Shown here one piece after another: positions 51,598-61,150 of a stretch of 64,000 bases of DNA. Under the pieces are notes generated by a model. The model ran no database searches. It saw only the letters and a program-made list of their open reading frames with translations, and was not told the origin of the DNA. The stretch is from assembly GCA_043585095.1 (NCBI GenBank), contig CP121321.1, forward strand, positions 3,557,926 to 3,621,925, given 5' to 3'. The number at the start of each line of letters is the position of its first letter. Positions within the stretch are counted from its first letter, which is position 1. The translations under genes were made by a program, and so were the position numbers. Origin of the DNA: JANQIO01 sp043585095. Its GTDB lineage: Bacteria > Pseudomonadota > Gammaproteobacteria > Pseudomonadales > Halieaceae.

Positions 51598-53447
51598 ACC
51601 CGGGGCTGCCGCCGGAACTATCGGATATTGCAGCCTTTCTGGCCGCTTCGCCCCCGTTTAATGAACTGTCCACTGAGGAAGTAGAGGCCACTGCTTCCGC
51701 GCTGAAAATTAGCTACCACCCCAAGGGCGACACCTTTGACCGACAAACCAGCCCGGAAGGCTTGCGCCTTTTGCGCAGCGGGGCGGTGGATATTCGCGAT
51801 GCAGAAGCGGCCTTATTAGACCGGCTAGGAGAGGGAGAGAGCTTTCACATTGGCGGCCTAAACGCCGAGATGGGTGATGTTAGTGCCAGCGTTATCGAAG
51901 ATGCGCTGATCTACCTGCTACCCGATGATACCTATCAGGCGCTAAAAGCGGCCCATCGCAGCATCGACCGTTATTTTTCGGGTCAGCGCAGTCGCCGCCT
52001 GCGCCGCGCGGCGCGTTATGAGCCGCAGCCCCATAGCATGATGCGGGAAGTACATACGGTGATGAGCACAAACCTGTTGTGCGTTGCGCCGGATGATTCT
52101 GTGCAGGCGGTGGCCCAGTGTATGAGTGAACGGCGAGTCTCTTCGGCCTTTGTCACAGAAGGCGAAACACTGGTCGGCATCGTTACCGACCGGGACGTGC
52201 GAGAGCGTTACGCCGCACGGGCTCTGCCGCCGACAACGGCGGTCGGAGACATCATGACCGCGTCGCCGCAAACGATTGCGCGTCATGACACTTTGTTCAG
52301 CACCATGCTGTTGATGACCCAGTGCGGTTACCACCATTTGCCGGTGATGTCCGAGGGCCGTTTGTCTGGGATCGTGACCACCTCAGACCTAATACTGGCC
52401 AGGCAGGACGACCCGGTCTATCTGGTGCAGCACGTCAGCCGCGCCGCCGACGTGAGCGCCTTAAAAGCGCTGGTCGAGGGCGTGCCCAATCTGATGGTGC
52501 AGTGGGTGCAGTCCGGCATGCGCGCCCGGCAGGTAAGCCGAATTCTCACCGCGATATCAGACGCGATTGCTATACGCCTGATAGGCCTGGCGGAGGCGAA
52601 GTTCGGTCCTGCGCCTGTGGCCTACTGCTGGCTGGGCTTCGGTTCGCAGGCCCGCGGCGAACAGCTCCTGGGCGCTGATCAGGACAATGGTCTGGTATTG
52701 GCAGAAACTGTGGATGGTGAAGACGCGATGTACTTTGAGCGTCTGGCAAACTTTGTCTGTGATGGCCTGGATGCCTGTGGCTACGATTACTGCAATGGCA
52801 AGGTCATGGCGAGTAACCCGGAGTGGCGTCAACCGCTGACAACGTGGCTGGATTACGTCAATAAGTGGACGCGCGCGCCCAGCCCCGACGCCGTGATGCG
52901 GGTGTCGATATTTTTTGATTTACGCGCAGTGCACGGCGACGCCAGCCTGTGCGCCGCGCTGCAGGAACACATGCTGGAGCGCGCCGCCAGCAATACGATT
53001 TTTCTGGCAGCCCTGGCCGCGAATGCGCTGACTGCGTCGCCGCCGCTGGGCGTATTCAGGCGCTTTGTGGTTGATAGGGATGGCGAGCATCGTGACGGCC
53101 TGGATCTCAAAAAGCGCGGAATTCTGTTGGCCACGGATACCGCGCGGCTGCACGCGCTGGCCCATCGGGTCGCAGGTGTGAACACCGACGAACGATTGGA
53201 GGCATTGGCCAGGGACAAGCATATGGCCATGGGCGACAGCCGCAATCTTGCTGATGCGCTTCACTTTCTGCAGCAGCAGCGTATTCAACATCAAGCCGCT
53301 CAGGTTGCACACGGTGAGAAGCCTGATAACTACCTGAACCCCGGTGACTTGCCGAAGCTGGCTCGCGAGCAACTTCGAGACGCATTCAAGATTCTCGACG
53401 ACGCCCAGTCCGCTCTGCGTCAGACCTACCGTGCTGGCCTGGGTTAG
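51594..53447 (+). CDS. cNMP-binding/CBS/DUF294 nucleotidyltransferase-like protein
   Basis: 617 residues: N-terminal cyclic-nucleotide-binding-like domain (about 20-135), two CBS motifs (about 150-270; TDRDVRERYAA and TTSDLILAR), a DUF294 nucleotidyltransferase domain related to the GlnD N-terminus (GFGSQARGEQLLGADQDNGL, 355-374) and a DUF294_C helical tail. Such proteins sit beside acetate symporter genes in many proteobacteria and may control the transporter or carbon metabolism; target unknown. The 3' end overlaps the exonuclease gene by 17 bp. Confidence 0.9.
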   Translation: MNPGLPPELSDIAAFLAASPPFNELSTEEVEATASALKISYHPKGDTFDRQTSPEGLRLLRSGAVDIRDAEAALLDRLGEGESFHIGGLNAEMGDVSASVIEDALIYLLPDDTYQALKAAHRSIDRYFSGQRSRRLRRAARYEPQPHSMMREVHTVMSTNLLCVAPDDSVQAVAQCMSERRVSSAFVTEGETLVGIVTDRDVRERYAARALPPTTAVGDIMTASPQTIARHDTLFSTMLLMTQCGYHHLPVMSEGRLSGIVTTSDLILARQDDPVYLVQHVSRAADVSALKALVEGVPNLMVQWVQSGMRARQVSRILTAISDAIAIRLIGLAEAKFGPAPVAYCWLGFGSQARGEQLLGADQDNGLVLAETVDGEDAMYFERLANFVCDGLDACGYDYCNGKVMASNPEWRQPLTTWLDYVNKWTRAPSPDAVMRVSIFFDLRAVHGDASLCAALQEHMLERAASNTIFLAALAANALTASPPLGVFRRFVVDRDGEHRDGLDLKKRGILLATDTARLHALAHRVAGVNTDERLEALARDKHMAMGDSRNLADALHFLQQQRIQHQAAQVAHGEKPDNYLNPGDLPKLAREQLRDAFKILDDAQSALRQTYRAGLG

Positions 53448-54102
53448 CCTGCGTCGCTGGTGGTGGCGTCGAAAGGCCAGCGCTGATCTCCGACAGTTTT
53501 GGGATGCGCCCTTGCCGCGATCGACGGCAGATTGGCGGCAAACTCCCTTTCTTGTGGTCGACGCCGAGATGTCTTCGCTGGATGTAGAGGAGGGCGATTT
53601 GCTCAGCCTCGGCTGGGTGGAAATCAATGACGGGCAGGTCGATTTGTCTAGCGCACAGCACCTGTTGGTGCAGGCGCGCGCAACCGTCGGGCAAAGCGCG
53701 ACCATACACCAGTTGCGGGACTGTGAGTTGGTGGATGGGCAGAGCGCGGCTGAAGCATTGGCGGCCTTTATGCGGGCCAGCGCGGGTCGTGTGCTGGTGT
53801 TTCACAACGCGACGCTGGACCTGGCTTACTTAAACAAGCTTTGCTGCCTGGTTCACGGTGCGCCAATGCTGCAACCTCATGTTTGCACCCTACGGCTCGA
53901 GCAGCGGCAATTGGAGCGGCGTGAGCAGCCCATCCAATCCGGCGATCTCACGCTGGCTGGCTGTCGCGAGCGCTACCAGTTGCCAGTTTATAGCGCGCAC
54001 AATGCTTTGTGGGATGCCCTCGCTACCGCCGAACTGCTGATGGCGCATGCCACTTCACGCGCAGGCGCTGGCAAGCTCTCGCTGTCTGACCTAAGGCCTT
54101 AG
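53431..54102 (+). CDS. DnaQ-like 3'-5' exonuclease (DEDDh)
   Basis: 223 residues from GTG 53431, overlapping the DUF294 gene by 17 bp. Exonuclease motifs: ExoI VVDAEMSSLD (D and E), ExoII VLVFHNATLDLAYL, ExoIII YSAHNALWDALATAELL with the DEDDh histidine. The N-terminus has a tryptophan/arginine-rich stretch (LRRWWWRRKAS). Homologues are annotated as DNA polymerase III epsilon-like, yet this gene accompanies the symporter/DUF294 set, so it is probably not the replicative proofreader. Confidence 0.9.
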   Translation: MLAWVSLRRWWWRRKASADLRQFWDAPLPRSTADWRQTPFLVVDAEMSSLDVEEGDLLSLGWVEINDGQVDLSSAQHLLVQARATVGQSATIHQLRDCELVDGQSAAEALAAFMRASAGRVLVFHNATLDLAYLNKLCCLVHGAPMLQPHVCTLRLEQRQLERREQPIQSGDLTLAGCRERYQLPVYSAHNALWDALATAELLMAHATSRAGAGKLSLSDLRP

Positions 54103-54117
54103 CCAGCAGCCAGGTCC

Positions 54118-55836
54118 TTAGCCGAACACCTGACGGCCCGCCATCCAGGTTTCACTAACAGCAATGTCAGCGATTCTGGCGGGCGCCACGTCGCGCGGGT
54201 CATCTTCCAATATCACCATGTCGGCCTGTAAGCCTGGCTTTAATTGTCCGATGTCGGCTTCCGAATGGCAGGCCCTGGCGGCATTTGAGGTCACGGCGCG
54301 AATGGCCGCTTGGACGCTAACGCGCTCTTGCGGGTTAAGAATGGTGTCGGGTTCCTTCCACAGGTCTCGCGCCACCGCGGTGCGGATTTTTTGCAGGCTA
54401 CCCAGGGCCGAGACGGGTGCATCGGTGTGCATTACCCAGTTCAGGCCCGCGTTTTCTACGCTGGCGCAACGGTCCAGTAACTGGACTTTCTCTGGACCAA
54501 GCACCCGGTCGCGCATGACGTGACCCCAAAAATGCACGTGGTTGATCAGAAAGCTGGGCACCATATTCAGGTCCACCATGCGGCGAATGTGTTCGTCGTG
54601 CAGGATAGAGCAGTGCTCGATGCGACAGCGCAGCGCATTCACATCAATGCCCTGATCGCGGGCGTTTTCCATGGCGTCCAGAATGCTATCGATAGCCGCA
54701 TCGCCGTTGCCGTGTATTGCCATGGGCCAGCCCTGGCGCGTACGCATTGCCACTTTAGCTTTTAAATCTTCCGGCGTGACGTAGTAAAGGCCGTGATTGT
54801 CTGTGCCCACATAGGGTTCGCGCTGGCGACCCGTATATCCTTGGTTGGAGCCATCAGACACAATCTTCCAGCCACTGACCTTCATTAGCGCATCTCCGTC
54901 ACCGGGCCGGGTGCCTGCCTCATCCCACAGCGGCCCGGAGCTATCAAACAGGTAGGCGCGAATGCGCGCTTTCATATCGCCCCCTTCAAACATGGCGCGG
55001 TAGCGGTCCAGCTCTCCCGGGCCTGCCAGCCCACCTGAGGCCATATCACACAGCGCGGTGATGCCATTGGCGGCGGCAAGCTCGCCCACTTCACGGCCCG
55101 CGCTGACGAAACCGCTGCTCATCCTTTCCATCAGCGCCGCGTTTTTCTGTATCACCAGGCCGTAGGCGGCGCCGCCATACAGCACGCCGTTTGGTTCGCC
55201 GTTGTCATAGCGGCCGTAGCTGGCCCCGGGCGGATCGGGTGTGTCTTTGGTGATGCCCACCATGTTAAGCAACAGGCTATTCACGTAGGCGATGTGCCCG
55301 GAGGCATTCAGTATAAAAACGGGTCGCTCAGTACTAATGGCATCCAGCTCACGTGTGGTCAGCTCGCGGGGCGGGTCGAGAAGCACGGGGTCAAACTGGC
55401 GCGCGGTAATCCATTCACCGGCGGGTGTGGTTGCAGCGGCTGCCTGCAATGCGCCTAGTACACCTTCAAAGGTGGGGTAGTTGAAGGCCCCCAGGTCGGG
55501 CAGGTTGCCAAAGCCCGCCAGTAGCGAGAAATGCATATGGGGTTCGATAAACCCGGGCAGTAGCGTGCGACCTGCCAGATCAATCATTCGAGCGCCTTTG
55601 CCGGCCGCGTCCATCACCGAGGTCTTACTGCCTACCGCCAGAACGGTTTGGCCTTGAATGGCTATTGCCGGGAACTCCGAAAAGGCGGCGTCCACCGGTA
55701 GCACCCGGCCGTCGTGGAAGACAGTAATATCGGAGGCGGCTGCGTCCGCGGTGCCGCGACGCTGGCAGCCGGGCAAGGTGAGTGCCGCCAGCGCACCGGC
55801 GCTGCTGCGAATGAAATGACGTCGGTTCATAGCCAT
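54118..55836 (-). CDS. YtcJ-family metal-dependent amidohydrolase, Tat-exported
   Basis: 572 residues. The N-terminus has a twin-arginine signal (NRRHFIRSSAGALAALTLPG) ending at a cysteine, so it may be a Tat lipoprotein. Amidohydrolase_3 features: GFIEPHMHFSLL (first metal histidines), a distal MAIHGNGDAAID, RCRIEHCSILHDEHI and VMHTDAPVS. Substrate unknown; the family hydrolyses amides, carbamates and related bonds. Divergent from ilvD. Confidence 0.9.
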   Translation of the reverse strand: MAMNRRHFIRSSAGALAALTLPGCQRRGTADAAASDITVFHDGRVLPVDAAFSEFPAIAIQGQTVLAVGSKTSVMDAAGKGARMIDLAGRTLLPGFIEPHMHFSLLAGFGNLPDLGAFNYPTFEGVLGALQAAAATTPAGEWITARQFDPVLLDPPRELTTRELDAISTERPVFILNASGHIAYVNSLLLNMVGITKDTPDPPGASYGRYDNGEPNGVLYGGAAYGLVIQKNAALMERMSSGFVSAGREVGELAAANGITALCDMASGGLAGPGELDRYRAMFEGGDMKARIRAYLFDSSGPLWDEAGTRPGDGDALMKVSGWKIVSDGSNQGYTGRQREPYVGTDNHGLYYVTPEDLKAKVAMRTRQGWPMAIHGNGDAAIDSILDAMENARDQGIDVNALRCRIEHCSILHDEHIRRMVDLNMVPSFLINHVHFWGHVMRDRVLGPEKVQLLDRCASVENAGLNWVMHTDAPVSALGSLQKIRTAVARDLWKEPDTILNPQERVSVQAAIRAVTSNAARACHSEADIGQLKPGLQADMVILEDDPRDVAPARIADIAVSETWMAGRQVFG

Positions 55837-56010
55837 AGTGGTTTCCTCCTATAGTGCCGAAAGTGTAAGCCTGCCGTGGTGGCGCGTCACCCCGATGGAA
55901 CGGTCCTCTAAGCATTGCGGAGGCTTCATCGCCAGACAGTATGAACAGTTGCGATGAAGCAGCTCGCGTTTGGCGTTACACTAATGGTTTTGCGGTAAGT
56001 AAAGACAGTT

Positions 56011-57696
56011 ATGGCCTCAAACAGACGATCAAAGAACATCACAGAGGGCGTCGAGCGCGCCCCCAATCGCTCCATGTTTTATGGCATGGGCTATACCGAG
56101 AAAGACTTTAGTAACCCGATGATCGGCGTGGCTAATGGCCACTCTACGATTACGCCCTGTAATGCCGGCTTGCAGCCGCTGGCCGACGCTGCGGCCGAGG
56201 CACTGAAGGCAGCAGGTGCGAATGCCCAGATGTTTGGTACGCCCACCATCAGCGACGGCATGGCCATGGGCACCGAGGGCATGAAGTACAGCCTGGTTTC
56301 CCGCGAGGTGATCGCTGATTGCATCGAAACCTGCGTGGGCGGCCAGTGGATGGATGGCGTGCTGGTGATCGGTGGCTGCGATAAGAATATGCCCGGCGGC
56401 ATGATGGGCATGCTGCGCGCCAATGTGCCTTCTATCTATGTGTACGGCGGCACGATATTGCCGGGCAGACTGGACGGAGAAGATCTTAATATCGTCAGCG
56501 TGTTTGAGGCCGTCGGTCAGTTCAGCGCCGGCAGCATCGACGAAGATCAGTTGATCGCTATTGAGCGTAACGCGATTCCGGGTACCGGCTCGTGCGGCGG
56601 CATGTACACGGCGAACACCATGAGCTCGGCGTTTGAGGCCCTTGGCTTTAGTTTGCCGTTTTCTAGCACCATGGCCAACGTCGAAGACGAGAAGCGTGAA
56701 AGCGCGGCGGAGAGCGCCCGGGTGCTGGTTGAGGCGGTTAAACAGAATATTCGCCCGCGAGATATTGTCACTCGTGAGTCGATCGAGAACGCCGTAGCGG
56801 TGATTATGGCAACCGGTGGCTCAACCAATGCGGTGTTGCACTTCCTGGCCATCGCCCACGCAGCCGAAGTGGAGTGGACCATTGATGACTTTGAGCGCGT
56901 GCGCCGCAAGGTGCCGGTGCTCTGTGACCTGAAGCCCAGCGGCAAATACATGGCGATTGATCTGCACCGCGCTGGTGGCATCCCGCTGGTCATGAAGGCC
57001 TTGCTGGAAGCTGGCCTGTTGCATGGCGACTGCCTGACTATTACGGGTAAGACCATTGCGGAAACCATCGAGGCGCTCGACCTGCCTGCCATTGAAGACC
57101 AGGACGTGGTGCGCCCGGTATCCAACCCGCTGTATGCCGAAGGTCACCTTGCCATTTTGCGCGGCAATCTGGCCGAAGAGGGAGCGGTTGCCAAAATCAC
57201 CGGCCTTAAGAATCCGGTCATTACGGGTCCCGCCAAAGTCTTCAATGACGAGCAGTCTGCGCTGGAAGCCATCATGGCCAACAAAGTCGTGGCGGGCGAC
57301 GTTGTCGTGCTGCGCTACCTGGGGCCGCGCGGTGCACCGGGTATGCCAGAAATGCTGGCGCCCACTGGCGCACTGGTGGGCCAGGGGCTCGGTGAGTCGG
57401 TTGGGCTGATTACAGACGGTCGCTTTTCGGGTGGCACCTGGGGCATGGTGGTTGGCCACGTCGCGCCGGAGGCATACGCCGGCGGCACTATCGGTCTGGT
57501 TGAGGACGGCGATAGCATCACCATAGACTCCCGCCAGCAGCTTTTGCAGCTTAACGTGCCTGACGAAGAAATTGCACGGCGTCGCGAGGCATGGGATCAG
57601 CCGGCGCCGCGCTACACTCGTGGTGTTTTAGCAAAGTTTGCCATGAACGCGGCCAGCGCCAGTAAGGGTGCGGTGCTGGACTTGTTTGAAGGTTGA
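56011..57696 (+). CDS. ilvD: dihydroxy-acid dehydratase
   Basis: 561 residues, the short IlvD form. The iron-sulfur cysteines are seen in PCNAG, GGCDKNMPGGMMGML and GTGSCGGMYTANTMS; the C-terminal DGRFSGGTWGMVVGHVAPE is typical. It dehydrates dihydroxyisovalerate and dihydroxymethylvalerate in branched-chain amino-acid synthesis. Edd (phosphogluconate dehydratase) is related but longer and less similar. A 14-bp tandem repeat begins at its stop codon. Confidence 0.95.
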   Translation: MASNRRSKNITEGVERAPNRSMFYGMGYTEKDFSNPMIGVANGHSTITPCNAGLQPLADAAAEALKAAGANAQMFGTPTISDGMAMGTEGMKYSLVSREVIADCIETCVGGQWMDGVLVIGGCDKNMPGGMMGMLRANVPSIYVYGGTILPGRLDGEDLNIVSVFEAVGQFSAGSIDEDQLIAIERNAIPGTGSCGGMYTANTMSSAFEALGFSLPFSSTMANVEDEKRESAAESARVLVEAVKQNIRPRDIVTRESIENAVAVIMATGGSTNAVLHFLAIAHAAEVEWTIDDFERVRRKVPVLCDLKPSGKYMAIDLHRAGGIPLVMKALLEAGLLHGDCLTITGKTIAETIEALDLPAIEDQDVVRPVSNPLYAEGHLAILRGNLAEEGAVAKITGLKNPVITGPAKVFNDEQSALEAIMANKVVAGDVVVLRYLGPRGAPGMPEMLAPTGALVGQGLGESVGLITDGRFSGGTWGMVVGHVAPEAYAGGTIGLVEDGDSITIDSRQQLLQLNVPDEEIARRREAWDQPAPRYTRGVLAKFAMNAASASKGAVLDLFEG

Positions 57697-57735
57697 TCGG
57701 CTATGTCTGATCGGCCATGCCTGATCGGCCATGCC
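57694..57735. repeat. three direct copies of a 14-bp unit
   Basis: TGATCGGCTATGTC, then TGATCGGCCATGCC twice (57694, 57708, 57722). The first copy contains the ilvD stop codon. Confidence 0.9.
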
Positions 57736-57783
57736 CATCAGTCAAAGGTGATATGCCATGCGTAACTTGCACCGGAAAACACA

Positions 57784-58308
57784 ATGAGTGAATCAGCGGC
57801 GCCCAGCGTCAAAGAAAAGTTTATTGAAGAGATGAAAGTGTATTGGATTATCACTTTCTATCTTTGGGGTTGCTTTTCAATGCTGCTGATGTGGAAGGCC
57901 TCACTACTCCCTGAGGAGCAAGCGCGAGCTCTCTCCTTCGGCGCGGCTTTTTTTAAAGCGCTGGTGATTGGCAAGTTTATTATGGTGGGCAAGGTCATGA
58001 AGGTCGGCGCACGCATGCAGCACAATCGCTTGATCAAGCGCATCGCCTGGAAGTCCATTGCCACTATGGTGATGCTGGCCGTTTTCGCGGTGATTGAGGA
58101 GCTGGTGGTGGGCATGGTGCACGGCGAAAGCGTTGCCGTAATTCTGGAAGAATTGGGTCATCGATCAATGCTCGATCACCTGGCGCCATCGGTGATCATG
58201 CTGTTGGTGCTAGTACCGATGATTGCCTTCGAAGAAATTGACTTGGCTCTGGGCAAGGGCCGCCTGACCCATCTTCTATTTACGCGAGACGAGCCATCGG
58301 CTAGCTAG
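57784..58308 (+). CDS. multi-pass membrane protein, unknown function
   Basis: 174 residues with about four predicted helices (KVYWIITFYLWGCFSMLLMW; FFKALVIGKFIMVGKVMKVG; ATMVMLAVFAVIEELVVGMV; SVIMLLVLVPMIAFEEIDLA). No family recognised. It follows ilvD after a small repeat, and its 3' end meets a 20-bp tandem repeat that separates it from the convergent slt gene. Confidence 0.75.
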   Translation: MSESAAPSVKEKFIEEMKVYWIITFYLWGCFSMLLMWKASLLPEEQARALSFGAAFFKALVIGKFIMVGKVMKVGARMQHNRLIKRIAWKSIATMVMLAVFAVIEELVVGMVHGESVAVILEELGHRSMLDHLAPSVIMLLVLVPMIAFEEIDLALGKGRLTHLLFTRDEPSAS

Positions 58309-58310
58309 CG

Positions 58311-58416
58311 CACACTTTATAGACCCGCTGTGCACTTTATAGACCCGCTGTGCACTTTATGTAACCGCTGTGCACTCTATAGAACCGCTGTGCACTCTAT
58401 AGAACCGGTGTGCACT
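58311..58416. repeat. 20-bp tandem repeat, five copies
   Basis: The unit TGCACTTTATAGACCCGCTG repeats from 58311 to 58410 with small changes (later copies have CTATAGAACC), then a partial copy. It fills the space between two convergent genes. The CTTTATAGACC core resembles the repeat at 851-921. Confidence 0.92.
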
Positions 58417-58422
58417 GCAGCA

Positions 58423-60402
58423 CTAATAGCGCTGTTTGCGCTCATTGTCTTTAAACAGACTTACTGGTTCATTAGCCATGGCGCGATAGACCACGTTGTA
58501 AGCCAGCACCGCCTGCACATATTCCCGGGTCTCTTTAAAGGGAATGGATACCACCCACTGGGCCGCCGAAAGACCTTCCCCATCTTTGCTTAACCACCGC
58601 CTCACCCGGTGCGGTCCGGCGTTATAGGCGGCTAGAGTTAACAGCCGATTATTGTCATGATCGTCCAGCAACTGCCGATAATACGTGCCGCCCAGATTCA
58701 CATTATTGTCTACGTCAAACAGATGTGTGGACACGTTTCGGCCGCGCAGTTTGGGGTCGATCAAGCGCGCAGTCGACGGCAGTATCTGCATCAAGCCGCG
58801 AGCCCCAGCGCCGGATACGGCACCTGGGAAAAAGGCACTTTCGCGGCGCGCGATGGACATCAGTTCCGTTTCCGGCACGGCGTGTCTTTTGCCAGCGGCG
58901 ATGAAGGTGGGCTCAAAGGCGCGCGGGAAACGCAGCTCCAGCGCATTCCAGGCTTTAGCTGCGTTGGCGGCATCAATAGCAAACCGGTGCCAGCCTCGAG
59001 TGACAGCGATCTGTCCCAAAGCGGTCTTTTGCTCGGGCGGCAGGCCCTCCAGCAGCTTGGCCCATTCGGAGCGTGCGTCGCGTTCTCGATCAAAATGCAT
59101 TAACTCGTTGACGCGTGCGAAGCCGGGCAGTTCCAGCAGCGCGTCGGTGTTTTCCGGGACTTGCACGGGGACATGGTTAAGCTGGTAGGCGGTGCCACTG
59201 AGCTCGGCAGCCAAAAAGCCGTAGTATTCGCGTTCGCCAGCGATCTGTGACCAAAGCTGTGTCGCGGTTTGCGTGTCACCGCGCTCTTGCGCCGCATAGC
59301 CCGCCCAAAACTGCCATTCTGGCGAGGTCTGTTCTAGTGCAGGGAGGCCCTGTACTAGTTGCTCAATCGCAGGCCAGTCCGATTCGGTAATAGCCAGTCG
59401 CAGGCGTTTCTCCAATCGCTTTGTGTCCCCTCGGGCGATGAGATATTCATCCAGCCAGGGTTGCATCGTTTCAGGGCTTTGGAAGAGCGCTCGCCAGGCA
59501 ATCGCATCCTGAATGGCTTCGGCCTGCTCAGGTTCAAAGGCATAGCGCTGCCGTTCGGTTTGCCAGATTTTAAGTGCGAGCTTTGCGTCGCGACGAGCCA
59601 GCCGCTTTAACGCATGGGTATTGACGTCCCGGGATTTTGCTTCGCCTACCGGCAGCTTAAGTTTTTGTACGCGATCAGGTCGCAGGTAGGCAGACAAGAG
59701 TTTCTCTGACCAGGGCTCTAATGCCGCTGATCCCTTGCCAGCCGCATAGGTCATCAAACCTCGGCGAAACGCGTCAAAGGCGAGCAGTTGTCTTTGCCAG
59801 CTGGTGTCGTCATCCAATTGGCCTGCCTTGATCCACTCGTTAAACAAAGGATCACAGGCTTTCGGGCGTGACTTGCCATAAAGCCACAGTTCGCGCGCGC
59901 CCGCCCAGGCCAGGTCGCGATCGCCGATTTGGTTCTGTGCCCGATAGAAATAGCATTGCAGCTCAACATCATTGGGCCGCGTGGGGCTCGCTGCTAAAAC
60001 ATTGTCCCAGCGGCGCAGCTTGCCCTGACTGCGCAGGTAGCGATCTTTGAAGCGCAAGGCGAGCGGCGTGTCGTAGACCTGTTCAATAAATCGCTCGGCT
60101 TGTTCGCCGGTGATTCTGGACAGCCGGGCGTCGAGGATCTGGTAGTCAAGGTAGGGTGCCAGCGGGTAGCCGTTCAGGGCGGGGCGGAGCTGTCGGAACT
60201 GCGTGAAGCGCCGCGACTTGATCATCGACTCGGCTTTGAGGAAGTCTTTGCGCTGCGTGGCAAGCTTGGGGACAGGCTCCGCAGCTTTCTCACCGGATAG
60301 GGATGCGCCGTCCTCAGCCGATTCCGCCGCAGCATGCACCACAGCGGCCGCTAACAGCGCCGTAGCAGCAGTAAACAAAGCCGCAAAAAACAGCCTCAGC
60401 AT
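58423..60402 (-). CDS. slt: soluble lytic murein transglycosylase
   Basis: 659 residues. Signal peptide (MLRLFFAALFTAATALLAAA), a long alpha-helical superhelical U/L domain (about 55-480) and a C-terminal SLT domain with the catalytic glutamate in ARRESAFFPGAVSGAGARGL, LMQILPSTARLID and YNAGPHRVRRW. It cleaves peptidoglycan glycosidic bonds to anhydro-muropeptides in the periplasm. Length and helical N-terminal region match Slt70. Confidence 0.93.
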   Translation of the reverse strand: MLRLFFAALFTAATALLAAAVVHAAAESAEDGASLSGEKAAEPVPKLATQRKDFLKAESMIKSRRFTQFRQLRPALNGYPLAPYLDYQILDARLSRITGEQAERFIEQVYDTPLALRFKDRYLRSQGKLRRWDNVLAASPTRPNDVELQCYFYRAQNQIGDRDLAWAGARELWLYGKSRPKACDPLFNEWIKAGQLDDDTSWQRQLLAFDAFRRGLMTYAAGKGSAALEPWSEKLLSAYLRPDRVQKLKLPVGEAKSRDVNTHALKRLARRDAKLALKIWQTERQRYAFEPEQAEAIQDAIAWRALFQSPETMQPWLDEYLIARGDTKRLEKRLRLAITESDWPAIEQLVQGLPALEQTSPEWQFWAGYAAQERGDTQTATQLWSQIAGEREYYGFLAAELSGTAYQLNHVPVQVPENTDALLELPGFARVNELMHFDRERDARSEWAKLLEGLPPEQKTALGQIAVTRGWHRFAIDAANAAKAWNALELRFPRAFEPTFIAAGKRHAVPETELMSIARRESAFFPGAVSGAGARGLMQILPSTARLIDPKLRGRNVSTHLFDVDNNVNLGGTYYRQLLDDHDNNRLLTLAAYNAGPHRVRRWLSKDGEGLSAAQWVVSIPFKETREYVQAVLAYNVVYRAMANEPVSLFKDNERKQRY

Positions 60403-60479
60403 GTTCGCTCAATAAACCTTAGTGTCATTAACCTGAGGGGAACCGATATAGACTGCCACGGGCGCTAAAGATTCACCAC

Positions 60480-61109
60480 CTAACGAACGAAACCGATCAC
60501 CGCGATGAAGTGACTAACCGATCCCATCAGCACGAATAGATGCCAGATGCCGTGGGCATGGTCTAAGCGTCCCAGCTTATCCAGCACGTAGAACACCACG
60601 CCGCCGGTGTAGGCTAGCCCGCCAATGTATACCCACAGGAAGCCGGCGGGGGGCAGGCCATCGCGTAGACCGTTGATGTCCAGCGAGACCGCCCAACCCA
60701 TACCGAGAAACAGCGAGACCTGCGCCATTTTTACGGCTCGCCCTCTCAGAAACACCTCAGACAGGGTTCCCAGTATCGCTAGCACCCATACCGCACCTAA
60801 AATCGGCAGGCCGCTTTCGGGCGGCATACTGATCAGCATGAAGGGGGTGTAGGAGCCTGCGATCAGCAGATAGATCGAGATGTGGTCCAGTAGCTTGAAG
60901 ACCTGCTTGACCCTGGGGTAGTGAAAGCTGTGGTACAGGGTAGACATGGTGTACAGCAAGACCAGCGTGAATCCAAAAATGCTAAAGCCGGCTATCAGCA
61001 GGGGGCTGCCCTGCTGGATCGCCACAGTAAGCAGTGCGCCAAAACCGACCAGAGACAGCGCGGCACCCACCAGATGGCTGATGCTGTTTAAGCGTTCTCC
61101 GTAATACAT
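60480..61109 (-). CDS. haemolysin III family (PAQR-like) membrane protein
   Basis: 209 residues, seven predicted helices. Opening YYGERLNSISHLVGAALSLV, then TLYHSFHYPRVKQVFKLLDH and a final GIWHLFVLMGSVSHFIAVIG; the conserved Ser/His/Asp/His set of the PAQR/HlyIII superfamily is visible. Despite the name a haemolytic role is not general; these are integral-membrane hydrolase-like proteins. Upstream lies an 18-bp tandem repeat. Confidence 0.9.
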   Translation of the reverse strand: MYYGERLNSISHLVGAALSLVGFGALLTVAIQQGSPLLIAGFSIFGFTLVLLYTMSTLYHSFHYPRVKQVFKLLDHISIYLLIAGSYTPFMLISMPPESGLPILGAVWVLAILGTLSEVFLRGRAVKMAQVSLFLGMGWAVSLDINGLRDGLPPAGFLWVYIGGLAYTGGVVFYVLDKLGRLDHAHGIWHLFVLMGSVSHFIAVIGFVR

Positions 61110-61150
61110 CGATTACCTCGGTAGCGGCTAACTAGTTGTTGGCGGATGGG

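Noticed and set aside
53431..54102. Replicative proofreading subunit dnaQ
   Set aside because: The context (symporter/DUF294) and divergent N-terminus do not fit; rnhA, the usual dnaQ neighbour, is absent.
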